Source of the DNA: Flavonifractor sp. An100
Lineage (GTDB): Bacteria > Bacillota > Clostridia > Oscillospirales > Oscillospiraceae
Length of the DNA: 64,000 bases
NCBI RefSeq assembly: GCF_002161175.1
Contig: NZ_NFMA01000005.1
Location: 1 to 64,000 of the forward strand
Reading direction: 5' to 3'
Position numbers and translations under genes: made by a program. Below are positions 25,294-35,139 of this stretch, one piece after another. The first letter of the stretch is position 1. Each line of letters begins with the position of its first letter. Below the pieces are notes generated by a model that saw only the letters and a program-made list of their open reading frames with translations, made no database searches and had not been told where the DNA came from.

Positions 25294-26259
25294 TCAGGCT
25301 TTTCCGTCGCAGCCCAGAACATTGATGAGCTTGTGCTTGACCAATTCCTTGATGGCGGCACGAGCGGGCTTCAGGTACTGGCGGGGATCAAAGTCAGAAG
25401 GATGCTCAGCAAAATACTGACGAATAGTGCCGGTCATAGCCAGACGCAGATCGGAGTCAATGTTGATCTTACAAACAGCGCCCCGAGCGGCCTGACGCAG
25501 CTGCTCCTCAGGAATGCCAACAGCGTCGGGCATCTTACCGCCGTTATCGTTAATCATCTTCACAAACTGCTGAGGAACGGAAGAAGATCCATGGAGAACG
25601 ATGGGGAAGCCGGGCAGGCGCTTAACGACCTCATCCAAAATATCGAAGCGCAGCGGAGGGGGAACCAGCTCACCCTTCTCATTGCGGGTGCACTGAGCAG
25701 CGGTGAACTTGTAAGCGCCGTGGCTGGTGCCAATGGCGATAGCCAAAGAGTCACAGCCGGTCTTGGTGACGAACTCCTCTACCTCTTCCGGGCGAGTATA
25801 ATGGGAGTCAGCAGCGGAGACATTAACCTCGTCCTCTACGCCAGCCAGAGCGCCCAGCTCAGCTTCGACGACGACACCGTGATCATGGGCATACTCCACG
25901 ACCTTTTTCGTGATTTCGATATTCTCTGCAAAGGGCTTAGAGGAGGCATCGATCATAACGGAGGTAAAGCCGCCGTCAATGCAGCTCTTGCAGGTCTCAA
26001 AGCTGTCGCCGTGATCCAGATGCAGACAGATGGGAAGGCCAGTTTCAATAATGGCAGCCTCTACCAGCTTAACCAGGTACGTGTGGTTGGCATAAGCACG
26101 GGCGCCCTTGGAGACCTGGAGGATCAGGGGAGCATTGACTTCCTTGGCAGCCTCTGTGATGCCCTGGACGATCTCCATATTGTTCACGTTGAAAGCGCCG
26201 ATTGCGTAGCCGCCATCATAGGCCTTCTTGAACATTTCCTTAGTAGTGACCAATGGCAT
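25294..26259 (-). CDS. fba: Class II fructose-1,6-bisphosphate aldolase
   Basis: 321 residues from ATG 26259, behind AAGGAGAT; an in-frame upstream ATG is in the promoter. Zinc-binding and catalytic segments of class II aldolases are clear: HLDHGDSFETC, GFTSVMIDAS, EAELGALAGVEDE and VLHGSSSVPQQ. It splits fructose-1,6-bisphosphate to GAP and DHAP. It is divergent from pfp, so two consecutive glycolytic steps share one intergenic region. Confidence 0.96.
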   Translation of the reverse strand: MPLVTTKEMFKKAYDGGYAIGAFNVNNMEIVQGITEAAKEVNAPLILQVSKGARAYANHTYLVKLVEAAIIETGLPICLHLDHGDSFETCKSCIDGGFTSVMIDASSKPFAENIEITKKVVEYAHDHGVVVEAELGALAGVEDEVNVSAADSHYTRPEEVEEFVTKTGCDSLAIAIGTSHGAYKFTAAQCTRNEKGELVPPPLRFDILDEVVKRLPGFPIVLHGSSSVPQQFVKMINDNGGKMPDAVGIPEEQLRQAARGAVCKINIDSDLRLAMTGTIRQYFAEHPSDFDPRQYLKPARAAIKELVKHKLINVLGCDGKA

Positions 26260-26293
26260 AATTACCATCTCCTTTTCAATTTTGGCAATTCTT

Positions 26294-26322
26294 ATTGTAC
26301 CATTAATGGTTGATAAATACAA
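26294..26322 (-). promoter_or_regulatory. Likely promoter of fba
   Basis: Minus-strand TTGTAT (26322-26317), a 17-bp spacer and TACAAT (26299-26294). The -35 is weak (three of six) but the spacing and -10 are good. Confidence 0.45.
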
Positions 26323-26404
26323 GGGTTTGTGGTATTCTTTGAAAGAGAAAATGTTTGTTAAATCGGTTTTTCAATTATCTAAAACGTTTAAGGAGGAAGC
26401 AAAT

Positions 26405-27646
26405 ATGGAGAAATTGACTGGCGCCTGCATTATTGGCCAGTCTGGTGGCCCCACTGCTGTCATTAACGCCAGCGCTCAGGGTGTGATTCAGACTGCTTTG
26501 AAGGCTGATTGCATTACGCGGGTTTTGGGAGCCGCCCACGGAATTAAGGGTGTTTTGGAGGACAAGCTGTATGATATGTCCCAGGAAGACCCTGCCGAGC
26601 TGGATCTTCTGAAGTATACCCCCTCCTCTGCCCTGGGCTCCTGCCGCTATAAGCTGGCTGATCCTGATAAGGATGATACGGATTATCAGCGGATTTTGGA
26701 GATTTTTAAGAAGTACAATGTGCGGTATTTCTTCTATAACGGTGGCAACGACTCCATGGATACCTGCAATAAAATTTCCAAGTATATGCAAAAGGTGGGC
26801 TATGACTGCCGGATCATGGGTGTGCCTAAGACCATTGACAACGATTTGAATGGCACGGACCACTGCCCTGGCTTTGCTTCTGCGGCAAAGTATATTGCTA
26901 CCTCCTGCGCCGAAGTGTGGCAGGATGCCCACGTGTATGATACCGGCATGATTACCATTATTGAGATCATGGGCCGTCATGCTGGCTGGTTGGCAGGTTC
27001 TGCCGCTCTGGCTTCTCTGACCGGTTGTGGTCCTGATTTGGTCTACCTGCCGGAGACAAACTTTGACATGGATCAGTTCTTGGCTGATGTAAAGGAAATT
27101 TATGAGAAGACCGGCAAGTGCATGGTTGCGGTGTCGGAAGGCATCCATTATGCGGACGGTACGTTTGTTTCCGAGGCTAAGACTTCTGCCACCGATGGTT
27201 TCGGACATGCTCAGTTGGGTGGTCTGGCGGCTCTGTTGGCCGATACAGTGAAGCAGGCTACCGGTGCCAAGGTCCGTGGCATTGAGTTGTCCTTGCTGCA
27301 GCGCTGCGCTTCCCACTCCGCCTCTAAGACGGATATTGAAGAGGCCTGGCAGGCTGGAGCCGCTGCGGTGGAAGCTGCCGTGTCCGGCATCACGGATAAG
27401 ATGGTGGCCTTTAAGTGCAGCCGTGAGAACGGTTACCAGTGCGAGACTGTGCTGGAGCCCCTGGATATTGTGGCAAACTTTGAGAAAAAGGTTCCCCGTG
27501 AGTGGATCAATGCGGCCGGTAACGGTGTGGAGCAGCCCTTCATTGACTATGTCCTGCCGTTAATTCAGGGTGAAGCCAATGCGCCCAAGGAGAATGCTCT
27601 CCCCCGCTTTGCTCACCTGAAAAAAGTTCTGACTACTCAGATGTAA
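26405..27646 (+). CDS. pfp: 6-phosphofructokinase, probably PPi-dependent
   Basis: 413 residues from ATG 26405, behind AAAGGAGGAAG. Key motifs are GQSGGPTAVINASAQG, YNGGNDSMDTC, PKTIDNDLNGTDHCPGF and GRHAGWLAG. The GGND sequence in place of the GGDGS of ATP enzymes, together with the length, points to pyrophosphate as phosphoryl donor. The reaction converts fructose-6-phosphate to the bisphosphate, reversibly if PPi-linked. ATP use cannot be fully excluded from sequence alone. Confidence 0.9.
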   Translation: MEKLTGACIIGQSGGPTAVINASAQGVIQTALKADCITRVLGAAHGIKGVLEDKLYDMSQEDPAELDLLKYTPSSALGSCRYKLADPDKDDTDYQRILEIFKKYNVRYFFYNGGNDSMDTCNKISKYMQKVGYDCRIMGVPKTIDNDLNGTDHCPGFASAAKYIATSCAEVWQDAHVYDTGMITIIEIMGRHAGWLAGSAALASLTGCGPDLVYLPETNFDMDQFLADVKEIYEKTGKCMVAVSEGIHYADGTFVSEAKTSATDGFGHAQLGGLAALLADTVKQATGAKVRGIELSLLQRCASHSASKTDIEEAWQAGAAAVEAAVSGITDKMVAFKCSRENGYQCETVLEPLDIVANFEKKVPREWINAAGNGVEQPFIDYVLPLIQGEANAPKENALPRFAHLKKVLTTQM

Positions 27647-27660
27647 TCAAACGATGAGAA

Positions 27661-27697
27661 AAGTCCCGCACACTTTTATGTGTGCGGGACTTTTTTG
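27661..27697. terminator. Bidirectional terminator between pfp and the AI-2E-family gene
   Basis: AAGTCCCGCACAC (27661-27673) pairs with GTGTGCGGGACTT (27680-27692) and runs into TTTTTT; AAA flanks the left side. Confidence 0.9.
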
Positions 27698-28981
27698 TTA
27701 CTCTTTTTCTGTGTTTTGCGCTAAAGCTTTGGTCTGGCCTAAATAGAAGTCGGTATCTTGTGGGAGACCATGCTTTCGAAGCCCTAAGCGGACCAGGCGG
27801 TTTACAACGCTGTAAAACATGGCGAATACAGGAACACCCAATACCATGCCGGCAAAGCCGAACAGTCCACCAAAGAGTAAGATGGAAAAGAGAACCCAAA
27901 AAGAGGCCAAACCAGTGGAATCTCCAAGAATTTTAGGTCCCAAAATGTTTCCGTCAAACTGCTGGAGAACTAAAATGAAGATAACAAAATAGATACATTG
28001 AATGGGACTGACCAAAAGAATCAGAAGTGCGCAGGGAATTGCCCCGATAAAAGGCCCAAAGAATGGAATAATATTGGTAACACCGATGATAGTAGCAACC
28101 AAAGCAGGATAAGGAAATCGGAACAGATTGCAGCATACCAAGGCAATAATACCGATAATAAGAGAGTCCAAGAGCTTGCCATTGATAAAGCCACTTAGGA
28201 TTCGGTAAGCATTTCGCGTCTCAGCTACAATCAAGTCCCCTGCCTTGGGAGAAAAAATGCTGTATACAATTTTTTTGCTCTGGGCTGAAAAAATATCCTT
28301 TCGAGCTAAAAGATATACCGATACGATCAAAGCGATTAGAAGATCTTTAAATAGCACAAATAGGGAAATTACCAGGGCGGATACATTGGAAACCACACCG
28401 GTCAGGTTGGGCAAAACGGATTGCCGAATCCATTCAATGGTGGTAGTGATGGATTTTAAATTAGGCAGAATGTCAGATGAGAGCCAATGTTCCAAGGAGG
28501 TAGCTGCGGAGGCGTAAAGAGGCATAATAATAGCCTGGATATCTGGATTATCCTCCAAAAAATGTTGCAGCCAGTTTTGAACACTCACAATATAACCAGG
28601 AAAGGCATTAACCAGTCCCACAATACTCAAATAGATTTGAGGTAGGGCCATCGCCATCAATAAATAGAGCAAGATAAATGCAAACAGCAAACTGAGAATA
28701 ATGGCAGTCACATCTAAAAAGCGAATGTTGCGACGGTCCTCTAAGCGGTGATTGGGTGTCATTGCAGTCAGAAAACGAAGAATATGACGGTGGATGGGAA
28801 GCAACAGAAAGGCCAGCACCATTCCCATAAAAATGGGGCGTAAGATGCGCGCGATCATAACCAAAAAGGAAGTGACTGTGCTGGCGTGAAAAAACAGGAA
28901 AAAGAATAATATGGCTGCTGCAATGACACAAAATGCAGTTACTCCAGCCGCAACATAGGATTTAAACGGACTAGGCTTCAT
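27698..28981 (-). CDS. AI-2E (PerM/YtvI) family transporter
   Basis: 427 residues with about eight hydrophobic helices. The family pattern is present: paired N-terminal helices, a long soluble stretch, then LDSLIIGIIALVCCNLFRFPYP and the ITNIIPFFGPFIGAIP motif (each read as adjoining short blocks), and the C-terminal GLFGFAGMVLGVPVFAM. Members include AI-2 exporters, Na+/H+ antiporters and sporulation YtvI; the cargo is unknown. It starts 27 nt downstream of the purB stop, so it is probably the distal gene of a purB unit. Confidence 0.88.
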   Translation of the reverse strand: MKPSPFKSYVAAGVTAFCVIAAAILFFFLFFHASTVTSFLVMIARILRPIFMGMVLAFLLLPIHRHILRFLTAMTPNHRLEDRRNIRFLDVTAIILSLLFAFILLYLLMAMALPQIYLSIVGLVNAFPGYIVSVQNWLQHFLEDNPDIQAIIMPLYASAATSLEHWLSSDILPNLKSITTTIEWIRQSVLPNLTGVVSNVSALVISLFVLFKDLLIALIVSVYLLARKDIFSAQSKKIVYSIFSPKAGDLIVAETRNAYRILSGFINGKLLDSLIIGIIALVCCNLFRFPYPALVATIIGVTNIIPFFGPFIGAIPCALLILLVSPIQCIYFVIFILVLQQFDGNILGPKILGDSTGLASFWVLFSILLFGGLFGFAGMVLGVPVFAMFYSVVNRLVRLGLRKHGLPQDTDFYLGQTKALAQNTEKE

Positions 28982-29008
28982 GGCAGATTCTCCTTTTCTG
29001 CGCAGGAA

Positions 29009-30445
29009 TCAGACCTTCAGTTCCGTTTCTTTTTCCGTGAGAGCTTCTTGATAACGGTTCAGTACCGGAGCTACACAAGAAGCAAGGAACTCGTCAACCT
29101 GTTCCGGGCAGCGGCCAATATAACGGCTGGGCTCCAAATGTGCGGTGAGTTCCTCGCGGCTCATGCCGAACGCAGGATCATCCGCAATCAGGTCAATTAG
29201 ATTATTTGTAAGGCCAAGATCCTTTACATTCTTTCCGGCCTCTAAGGAATGGACGCGAATCCGTTCATGGAGCTCCTGACGGTTCCCTCCCCGCTTCACT
29301 GCGTCCATCATAATGTTTTCGCTAGCCATAAAGGGCAGCTCTTCCAAAACATGCTTTTCAATCACCTTGGGGTGTACAATAAGACCGGAGGCCACATTCA
29401 AATAGATGTTCAAAATGGCATCCACAGCAAGAAATGCTTCCGGAATGGAAATACGTTTATTTGCGGAGTCATCCAAGGTGCGCTCAAACCATTGGGTAGC
29501 TGTAGTGACAGCTGGGTTGCCCACATCCACCATCACATAGCGGGCCAGAGAACAGATGCGCTCACAACGCATGGGATTACGCTTATAGGGCATAGCGGAG
29601 GAACCGATCTGATTCTTCTCAAAGGGCTCCTCCACTTCCTTTAAATGACACAACAGGCGCATATCCGTGGCAAATTTGCTGGCGGATTGGGCAATTCCGG
29701 ACAGGGTGGATACCACCTGATAGTCCATCTTTCTGGAATAGGTCTGTCCACTTACAGGAACAACTCCTGTAAAGCCCATTTCCTTTGCAATTTTTTCTTC
29801 CAGAGCCTTAACCTTTTCGTGGTCTCCTTCAAACAGTTCCAAAAAAGAGGCCTGCGTACCTGTGGTTCCTTTGGAACCCAGGAGCTTTAATGTGGAGATT
29901 CGATATTCTACCTCCTCCAGATCCATGAGAAGCTCGTTAATCCACAGGGTGGCCCGCTTCCCTACCGTGACAAGCTGGGCAGCCTGGAAGTGGGTAAAGC
30001 CCAGAGTGGGCAGTGCCTTGTACTCCTGAGCAAATTTTGACAGCTTAGCAATTACCTGAACCAGCTTTGTCCGAACCAGCTCCAGGCCTTCCCGCATTAG
30101 AATTACGTCGGTATTATCCCCCACATAGCAGCTGGTGGCCCCTAAGTGGATGATCGGCATAGCCTTTGGACACAATTCTCCATACGTATGCACATGGGCC
30201 ATAACATCATGGCGCAGCTTTTTCTCCCACTGGGCTGCTTTCTCATAATCAATATCAGTAATGTGAGCCTCTAATTCGTCCACCTGCTCCTGTGTTACCG
30301 GGAGGCCCAGTTCCATTTCTGCTCGGGCCAAAGCTACCCACAGTCTGCGCCAAGTAGAGAACTTTTTGTCCGCAGAGAATAAATAGAGCATCTCATCACT
30401 GGCATAGCGGGAAGACAACGGGCTCTCATATGTGTTTGTTGCCAT
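29009..30445 (-). CDS. purB: Adenylosuccinate lyase
   Basis: 478 residues from ATG 30445, behind AGGTAGGA. The fumarase/aspartase-superfamily signature is SSAMPYKRNPMRCE, with the catalytic-loop serine; HLGATSCYVGDNTD and TGTQASFLELFEGDHEKV are typical PurB blocks. It works twice in purine synthesis, releasing fumarate from SAICAR and adenylosuccinate. It is separated from other pur genes here. Confidence 0.95.
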   Translation of the reverse strand: MATNTYESPLSSRYASDEMLYLFSADKKFSTWRRLWVALARAEMELGLPVTQEQVDELEAHITDIDYEKAAQWEKKLRHDVMAHVHTYGELCPKAMPIIHLGATSCYVGDNTDVILMREGLELVRTKLVQVIAKLSKFAQEYKALPTLGFTHFQAAQLVTVGKRATLWINELLMDLEEVEYRISTLKLLGSKGTTGTQASFLELFEGDHEKVKALEEKIAKEMGFTGVVPVSGQTYSRKMDYQVVSTLSGIAQSASKFATDMRLLCHLKEVEEPFEKNQIGSSAMPYKRNPMRCERICSLARYVMVDVGNPAVTTATQWFERTLDDSANKRISIPEAFLAVDAILNIYLNVASGLIVHPKVIEKHVLEELPFMASENIMMDAVKRGGNRQELHERIRVHSLEAGKNVKDLGLTNNLIDLIADDPAFGMSREELTAHLEPSRYIGRCPEQVDEFLASCVAPVLNRYQEALTEKETELKV

Positions 30446-30626
30446 AGTTTTCCTACCTCTTCTTTTCCAGAATCTCTTGGCAAAATGGATAAGGTCTCTC
30501 CCCTATCGCCCTTGCCCAAATCTATATTCCTTTTTATTATACCTGACGAATGAAAATGATACCACCCCTTTCCAAAATTTTTGCAAAAATTTAGCTTCTC
30601 ATAACAGATTTTGACAATCCAAGACG

Positions 30627-30660
30627 AAAAAATGTCACCTCCTGTTTCCAGGAGGTGACA
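30627..30660 (-). terminator. Terminator of the aminotransferase gene
   Basis: TGTCACCTCCTG (30633-30644) pairs with CAGGAGGTGACA (30649-30660); the minus strand then reads TTTTTTCG. Confidence 0.88.
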
Positions 30661-30675
30661 TAAATGAAACAGTGA

Positions 30676-31875
30676 TTACACAGCCTGGCCAGCCAGGAAC
30701 TTTTCCAGACGATCCAGACCTTCCTTGATATTTTCCATGGAAGTGGCATAGGACCAACGGACAAAATTGGGGGCGGCGAAGCCGGTGCCGGGGACGACAG
30801 CGACCTTGCCATACTTCAGGAACAGGTTGCCGAAATCGTCAGCATCGCGAATGACGGTACCGAACATCTCTTTGCCGATTAGCTTCTCGATGTTCATCAT
30901 CACATAGAAAGCGCCTTCCGGCTTAATGCAGCTGACACCTTCAATCTGGTTCATCCGCTCAACCATATAGTTGCGCCGTTCCTCAAAGGCGACACGCATT
31001 GCCTCAATGGAATCCTGACTGGCGGACAGAGCCACTGAGGAGGCCTTTTGGGAAATGGTGCAGGGAGAACCGGTGGAATGGCTGAGGAAATTAGCAATTA
31101 CCTTGGCGATTTTGGGATTGGCAGCGACATAACCAATACGCCAGCCAGTCATAGCGTAGGACTTAGATACGCCATTGATCAATAAGGTGCGCTCCTTGAT
31201 CTCCTCGCCCAGAGAAGGAAGGCTGACAAATTCCTTGTTATCATATACCAAGCGGTAGTAGATCTCATCAGAGATCACGTAGATATCCTTTTCCACGCAG
31301 ATGTTTGCCAGAGCCTGGAGCTCCTCCCGGCTATACATCATGCCAGTGGGGTTGGAGGGATTGTTCAAAATCATGCATTTGGTTTTGGGAGTAATGGCAG
31401 CAGCCAGCTTTTCAGGCGTGATTTTGAACTGTTCGGCCTCGGAAGCGTTTACCACTACGGGAACGCCGCCCACCATGCGGATGAGTTCAATGTAGCTCAC
31501 CCAATAAGGAGCAGGAAGAATCACCTCATCGCCGGGGTTGACCAGAGCACGCAGAGCCACGTAAACACAGGGCTTTGCACCGTTAGAAACGGCTACCTGA
31601 GTGTGTTCATATTCGACCCCACAGTCCTCCTTCAGACGCTGGCAGATGGCCTTACGCAGCTCAATGGTGCCGGCAGCAGGCGTATATTTTGTCTCATTAT
31701 TTTTAATGGCATGAATACCAGCTTCTTTAATGTAATCGGGGGTGGGAAAGTCGGGCTCCCCTGCACCAAACCCAATCACGTTTAGGCCTTCCGCCTTCAT
31801 CTGCTTGAACATGGAGTCAATGGCCATAGTGGTAGAGGGCTCCACTGCCAGGGCAATTTGAGATAACTCTTTCAT
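30676..31875 (-). CDS. Class I/II PLP aminotransferase, aspartate aminotransferase-like
   Basis: 399 residues from ATG 31875, with AGGAGGAATTC upstream. The N-terminal FGAGEPDFPTPDYI, NPSNPTG and PLP-lysine region NGVSKSYAMTGWRIGY match subgroup I-beta aspartate/aromatic aminotransferases. It exchanges amino groups between aspartate (or another amino acid) and 2-oxoglutarate. The closest functional name is aspartate aminotransferase, but substrate range cannot be told by eye. It is monocistronic, with its own promoter and terminator. Confidence 0.9.
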   Translation of the reverse strand: MKELSQIALAVEPSTTMAIDSMFKQMKAEGLNVIGFGAGEPDFPTPDYIKEAGIHAIKNNETKYTPAAGTIELRKAICQRLKEDCGVEYEHTQVAVSNGAKPCVYVALRALVNPGDEVILPAPYWVSYIELIRMVGGVPVVVNASEAEQFKITPEKLAAAITPKTKCMILNNPSNPTGMMYSREELQALANICVEKDIYVISDEIYYRLVYDNKEFVSLPSLGEEIKERTLLINGVSKSYAMTGWRIGYVAANPKIAKVIANFLSHSTGSPCTISQKASSVALSASQDSIEAMRVAFEERRNYMVERMNQIEGVSCIKPEGAFYVMMNIEKLIGKEMFGTVIRDADDFGNLFLKYGKVAVVPGTGFAAPNFVRWSYATSMENIKEGLDRLEKFLAGQAV

Positions 31876-31933
31876 CTTGAATTCCTCCTGTACCAAAATA
31901 GTAGGGGCACATCTTGCAAGATATCATGCAATT

Positions 31934-31961
31934 ATTATACCAAATGACCCTAAATATGCAA
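31934..31961 (-). promoter_or_regulatory. Promoter of the aminotransferase gene
   Basis: Minus-strand TTGCAT (31961-31956), a 16-bp spacer and TATAAT (31939-31934) with TGG extended -10. The remaining bases from 31962 to 32130 are AT-rich and hold no gene that I can see. Confidence 0.65.
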
Positions 31962-32130
31962 TATAACTTGCAGAAGTTGTGACACATTTTTGGGGCAACT
32001 CCAATTTGTTGGTGTTACCTGGAATATTATACTCACCAACTTGCAAAAAAGCAAGTAGAAATTAAAAAAAACTGGAAATTATGAAATTTTAATGAGCTGG
32101 TCCATTCAAAACAAAGCAGTTATTTTAAAC

Positions 32131-32168
32131 AAAAATCATCCCCACACCAGATTTGGGGTGGGGATGAT
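32131..32168 (-). terminator. Terminator of the leuCDB operon
   Basis: ATCATCCCCAC (32135-32145) pairs with GTGGGGATGAT (32158-32168); the minus strand continues TTTTTGTTT. It starts just past the leuB stop. Confidence 0.88.
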
Positions 32169-32172
32169 AAGT

Positions 32173-33252
32173 TTATTTTAATTTGCTGCGAATTAACTCC
32201 CCCATTTGGATGGTTCCGATAGCAGGTTCTCCGGGGCCGGCGATATCTGCTGTCCTCCAGCCCTCGTTAAGAACAGCATCCACAGCCTGTTCAATGGCGT
32301 CAGCCTCAGCAGCAAGCTGGAAGGAATAACGGAACATCATAGCCACCGACAAGATAGTAGCTATGGGATTCGCCTTATCCTGGCCGGCAATATCTGGTGC
32401 TGAGCCGTGGATGGGTTCATAGAGTCCAGGTGCCTGATCACCAATGGAAGCAGATGGAAGCAGACCGATTGAACCGGTGATCATGGATGCCTCATCGGAC
32501 AGAATGTCACCGAACATGTTTTCGGTCACCACCACATCGAACTGTCCGGGATCCCGAACCAGCTGCATGGCAGCATTGTCCACCAATACATCTTCATAGG
32601 CCACATCAGAATATTCCTCTGCTAAGCGGTGCATTACCTGGCGCCACAGACGGGAAGTTTCCAGCACATTGGCTTTATCCACGCTGGCGAGTTTGCCACG
32701 ACGGAGCCGGGCCAGTTCAAAGGCGCGGCGGCCAATCCGTTCAATCTCCAGCTCGGAGTAGGCCATCCGGTCAGAGGCCTCCTCTCCTCGATCTTCTGTT
32801 TGATACCGCTCCCGCTTGCCGAAGTAGATGCCTCCGGTGAGCTCACGGACAATCATCAGGTCAATGCCCCGGTCTGCGGTCTCCTTTTTCAGAGGACAGG
32901 CTTGGGATAATGCGGGACGCAGGGCTGCGGGGCGAAGATTTGCGTACAGGCCCAGGTCCTTTCGGATAGATAGAAGAGCAGTTTCCGGACGTTTTTCCGG
33001 CTGTGTGGCGTGTCCCCACTTGGGTCCGCCTACCGCGCCCAGCAAAACAGCGTCACAGGCCTTACACTTCTCTGCTGTGCCGTCAGGATAGGAGGTTCCA
33101 ACTGCATCAATCGCGCATCCTCCCATTAAAATATCTACAAATTCAAACTGGTGTCCAAACCGTTTCCCGATGGTTTCCATCACCTTGACGGCCTCGCCAA
33201 CCACCTCGGGACCGATTCCGTCGCCCCGAATCAATGCAATTTTAAATGTCAT
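32173..33252 (-). CDS. leuB: 3-isopropylmalate dehydrogenase
   Basis: 359 residues; ATG 33252 overlaps the leuD stop as ATGA. Family motifs are [24 protein letters not shown], the substrate-binding [10 protein letters not shown], and the metal/NAD region [19 protein letters not shown]. It oxidises and decarboxylates 3-isopropylmalate in leucine synthesis. Length is standard. Confidence 0.96.
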   Translation of the reverse strand: MTFKIALIRGDGIGPEVVGEAVKVMETIGKRFGHQFEFVDILMGGCAIDAVGTSYPDGTAEKCKACDAVLLGAVGGPKWGHATQPEKRPETALLSIRKDLGLYANLRPAALRPALSQACPLKKETADRGIDLMIVRELTGGIYFGKRERYQTEDRGEEASDRMAYSELEIERIGRRAFELARLRRGKLASVDKANVLETSRLWRQVMHRLAEEYSDVAYEDVLVDNAAMQLVRDPGQFDVVVTENMFGDILSDEASMITGSIGLLPSASIGDQAPGLYEPIHGSAPDIAGQDKANPIATILSVAMMFRYSFQLAAEADAIEQAVDAVLNEGWRTADIAGPGEPAIGTIQMGELIRSKLK

Positions 33253-33734
33253 TTTGCCACACCTCTGGCTTTGAGAGAATTGAGCAGTCCCCCACTCTGG
33301 ATGATCCGGTCAATAAATTCCGGGAAAGGAGCAGCCTGGTAGGTCTTCCCTGTCGTCACATCTGTAATCAGTCCGGCGGAGAAATCTACCTCCACCTGAT
33401 CCCCGGCCTGGATTTCCTCCGCAGCCTGGGCGCACTCTACGATGGGCAAACCAATGTTGATGGAATTGCGATAAAAAATACGGGCAAAAGAAGGTGCAAT
33501 CACGCATTTGATCCCGCAGGACTTAATGGCCAGAGGAGCGTGCTCACGACTGGAGCCGCATCCAAAGTTGGGTCCAGCTACGATGATGTCTCCTGCTTCG
33601 ACCGTAGAGGAGAAATCGGCATCAATGTCCTCCATGCAATGGGAGGCCAGAGCGGCAGGAGAAGGGTCGTTAAGGTGCCGGGCGGGGATAATAACATCGG
33701 TGTCAACGTTGGCTCCGTATTTATAAACTTTCAT
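33249..33734 (-). CDS. leuD: 3-isopropylmalate dehydratase small subunit
   Basis: 161 residues from ATG 33734, behind GAAAGGA. It carries the swivel-domain signature [11 protein letters not shown] and [14 protein letters not shown]. It pairs with LeuC to isomerise 2-isopropylmalate to 3-isopropylmalate, using the Fe-S cluster held by LeuC. The short form is typical of Clostridia. Confidence 0.95.
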   Translation of the reverse strand: MKVYKYGANVDTDVIIPARHLNDPSPAALASHCMEDIDADFSSTVEAGDIIVAGPNFGCGSSREHAPLAIKSCGIKCVIAPSFARIFYRNSINIGLPIVECAQAAEEIQAGDQVEVDFSAGLITDVTTGKTYQAAPFPEFIDRIIQSGGLLNSLKARGVAK

Positions 33735-33773
33735 ATTTTCCAGTCCTTTCCTATGGATCTCACCCAATGCTGA

Positions 33774-35033
33774 TCAAAGGGCTCTGGGATCGGCTACGCA
33801 GCCCATAACCGCGCTGGCGGCTGCTACATCGGGGCTGGCCAAAATCACTTCCGAGGTGACATGTCCCATACGTCCCACAAAGTTTCGATTGGTGGTGGAG
33901 ACAGTGCGCTCCCCCTCTGCCATAACGCCCATATGTCCGCCCAGGCAGGGACCGCAGGTGGGCGTAGAGACAGCCGCGCCGGCCTGGATAAAGGTCTGGA
34001 TCAGTCCCTCCTCTATGGCCTGGAGAACGATATCCTGGGTGGCCGGAATAATAATGCAGCGCACATGATCGGCTACCTTTCTTCCCTTCAAAATGGCAGC
34101 TGCCGCCCGCAGGTCGCTGATGCGTCCATTGGTGCAAGAACCGATTACAACCTGGTCGATGGGTAGGCCAGCCACTTCGCTGACCACCTTGGTATTCTCT
34201 GGGAGGTGAGGCATGGCAACGGTAGGCTGCAGCTGGTCCAGGTCGATGACGATCTCACTGTCATACTGAGCATCCTCATCGGCAGAGAAGGCTTCGCAGG
34301 GCCGGTTGACCCGGCCGTTAATGTACTCCATGGTCTTTTCATCCACAGGGAAAATTCCATTTTTTCCGCCTGCTTCAATGGCCATATTGGAAATGGTAAA
34401 CCGGTCGTCCATGGACAAAGAGGCGACACCCTCACCGGTAAACTCCAAAGACTTATACAAAGCGCCATCCACGCCAATGGCTCCAATCAGGTGAAGAATC
34501 ACGTCCTTGCCGCTTACATGGGGCTGCAGCTTTCCCTTTAAAACTACCTTGATGGCAGAGGGCACCTTAAACCACAACAGTCCAGTGGCCATTGCGGCGG
34601 CCATGTCGGTCGAGCCAATTCCGGTGGAAAAGGCCCCCAGAGCGCCATAAGTGCAGGTATGAGAATCTGCCCCAACAACCACTTCTCCTGGGGCACACAG
34701 ACCCTTTTCCGGAATCAGAGCGTGCTCTACACCCATGTGGCCCACATCAAAGAAATTAACAAGCTGATGCTTTCGGGCAAAATTCCGGGCCTGCTGGCAC
34801 AGCTGAGCGGATTTAATATCCTTGCAGGGAGTGTAGTGGTCCAAAACGATGGAAATTTTCGTCCGGTCAAAGACCTGAGTAAAGCCGGCCTTTTCAAACT
34901 CTGTGATGGCCACAGGGGTGGTAATATCGTTTCCAAGCACCATATCTACCCTGGCCTCAATGAGCTGACCGGGCTCTACCCTGTTTACTCCGGCTGCCTT
35001 GGCCAGGATCTTTTGTGTCATGGTCATTCCCAT
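33774..35033 (-). CDS. leuC: 3-isopropylmalate dehydratase large subunit
   Basis: 419 residues from ATG 35033, behind AAGGAGGAA. Aconitase-superfamily motifs are [13 protein letters not shown], the cluster-ligand region IGSCTNGR, and [13 protein letters not shown], giving three Cys ligands for a [4Fe-4S] cluster. The operon order is leuC-leuD-leuB; leuA is not in this window. It shares a 106-bp divergent region with a Crp/Fnr regulator, too short for a T-box leader. Confidence 0.96.
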   Translation of the reverse strand: MGMTMTQKILAKAAGVNRVEPGQLIEARVDMVLGNDITTPVAITEFEKAGFTQVFDRTKISIVLDHYTPCKDIKSAQLCQQARNFARKHQLVNFFDVGHMGVEHALIPEKGLCAPGEVVVGADSHTCTYGALGAFSTGIGSTDMAAAMATGLLWFKVPSAIKVVLKGKLQPHVSGKDVILHLIGAIGVDGALYKSLEFTGEGVASLSMDDRFTISNMAIEAGGKNGIFPVDEKTMEYINGRVNRPCEAFSADEDAQYDSEIVIDLDQLQPTVAMPHLPENTKVVSEVAGLPIDQVVIGSCTNGRISDLRAAAAILKGRKVADHVRCIIIPATQDIVLQAIEEGLIQTFIQAGAAVSTPTCGPCLGGHMGVMAEGERTVSTTNRNFVGRMGHVTSEVILASPDVAAASAVMGCVADPRAL

Positions 35034-35084
35034 ACAAATTCCTCCTTAAACTGCTTATCGGATGTACTTAGTATGACAGGTTAC

Positions 35085-35114
35085 TTGCAAAAAGAATGTA
35101 AACTATGTTATAAT
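35085..35114 (+). promoter_or_regulatory. Promoter of the Crp/Fnr regulator gene
   Basis: TTGCAA (35085-35090), an 18-bp spacer and a perfect TATAAT (35109-35114), 25 nt before the start codon. It lies inside the intergenic region shared with the divergent leuC gene. Confidence 0.65.
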
Positions 35115-35139
35115 TATAAAGATTTTTGGAGGTGTTTTC

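Noticed and set aside
25237-26313. 358-codon plus-strand frame
   Set aside because: Antisense to fba over nearly its whole length; the fba frame has all aldolase motifs, and the plus frame has none.
26375-27316. 313-codon minus-strand frame
   Set aside because: Antisense to pfp; no ribosome binding site or family resemblance.
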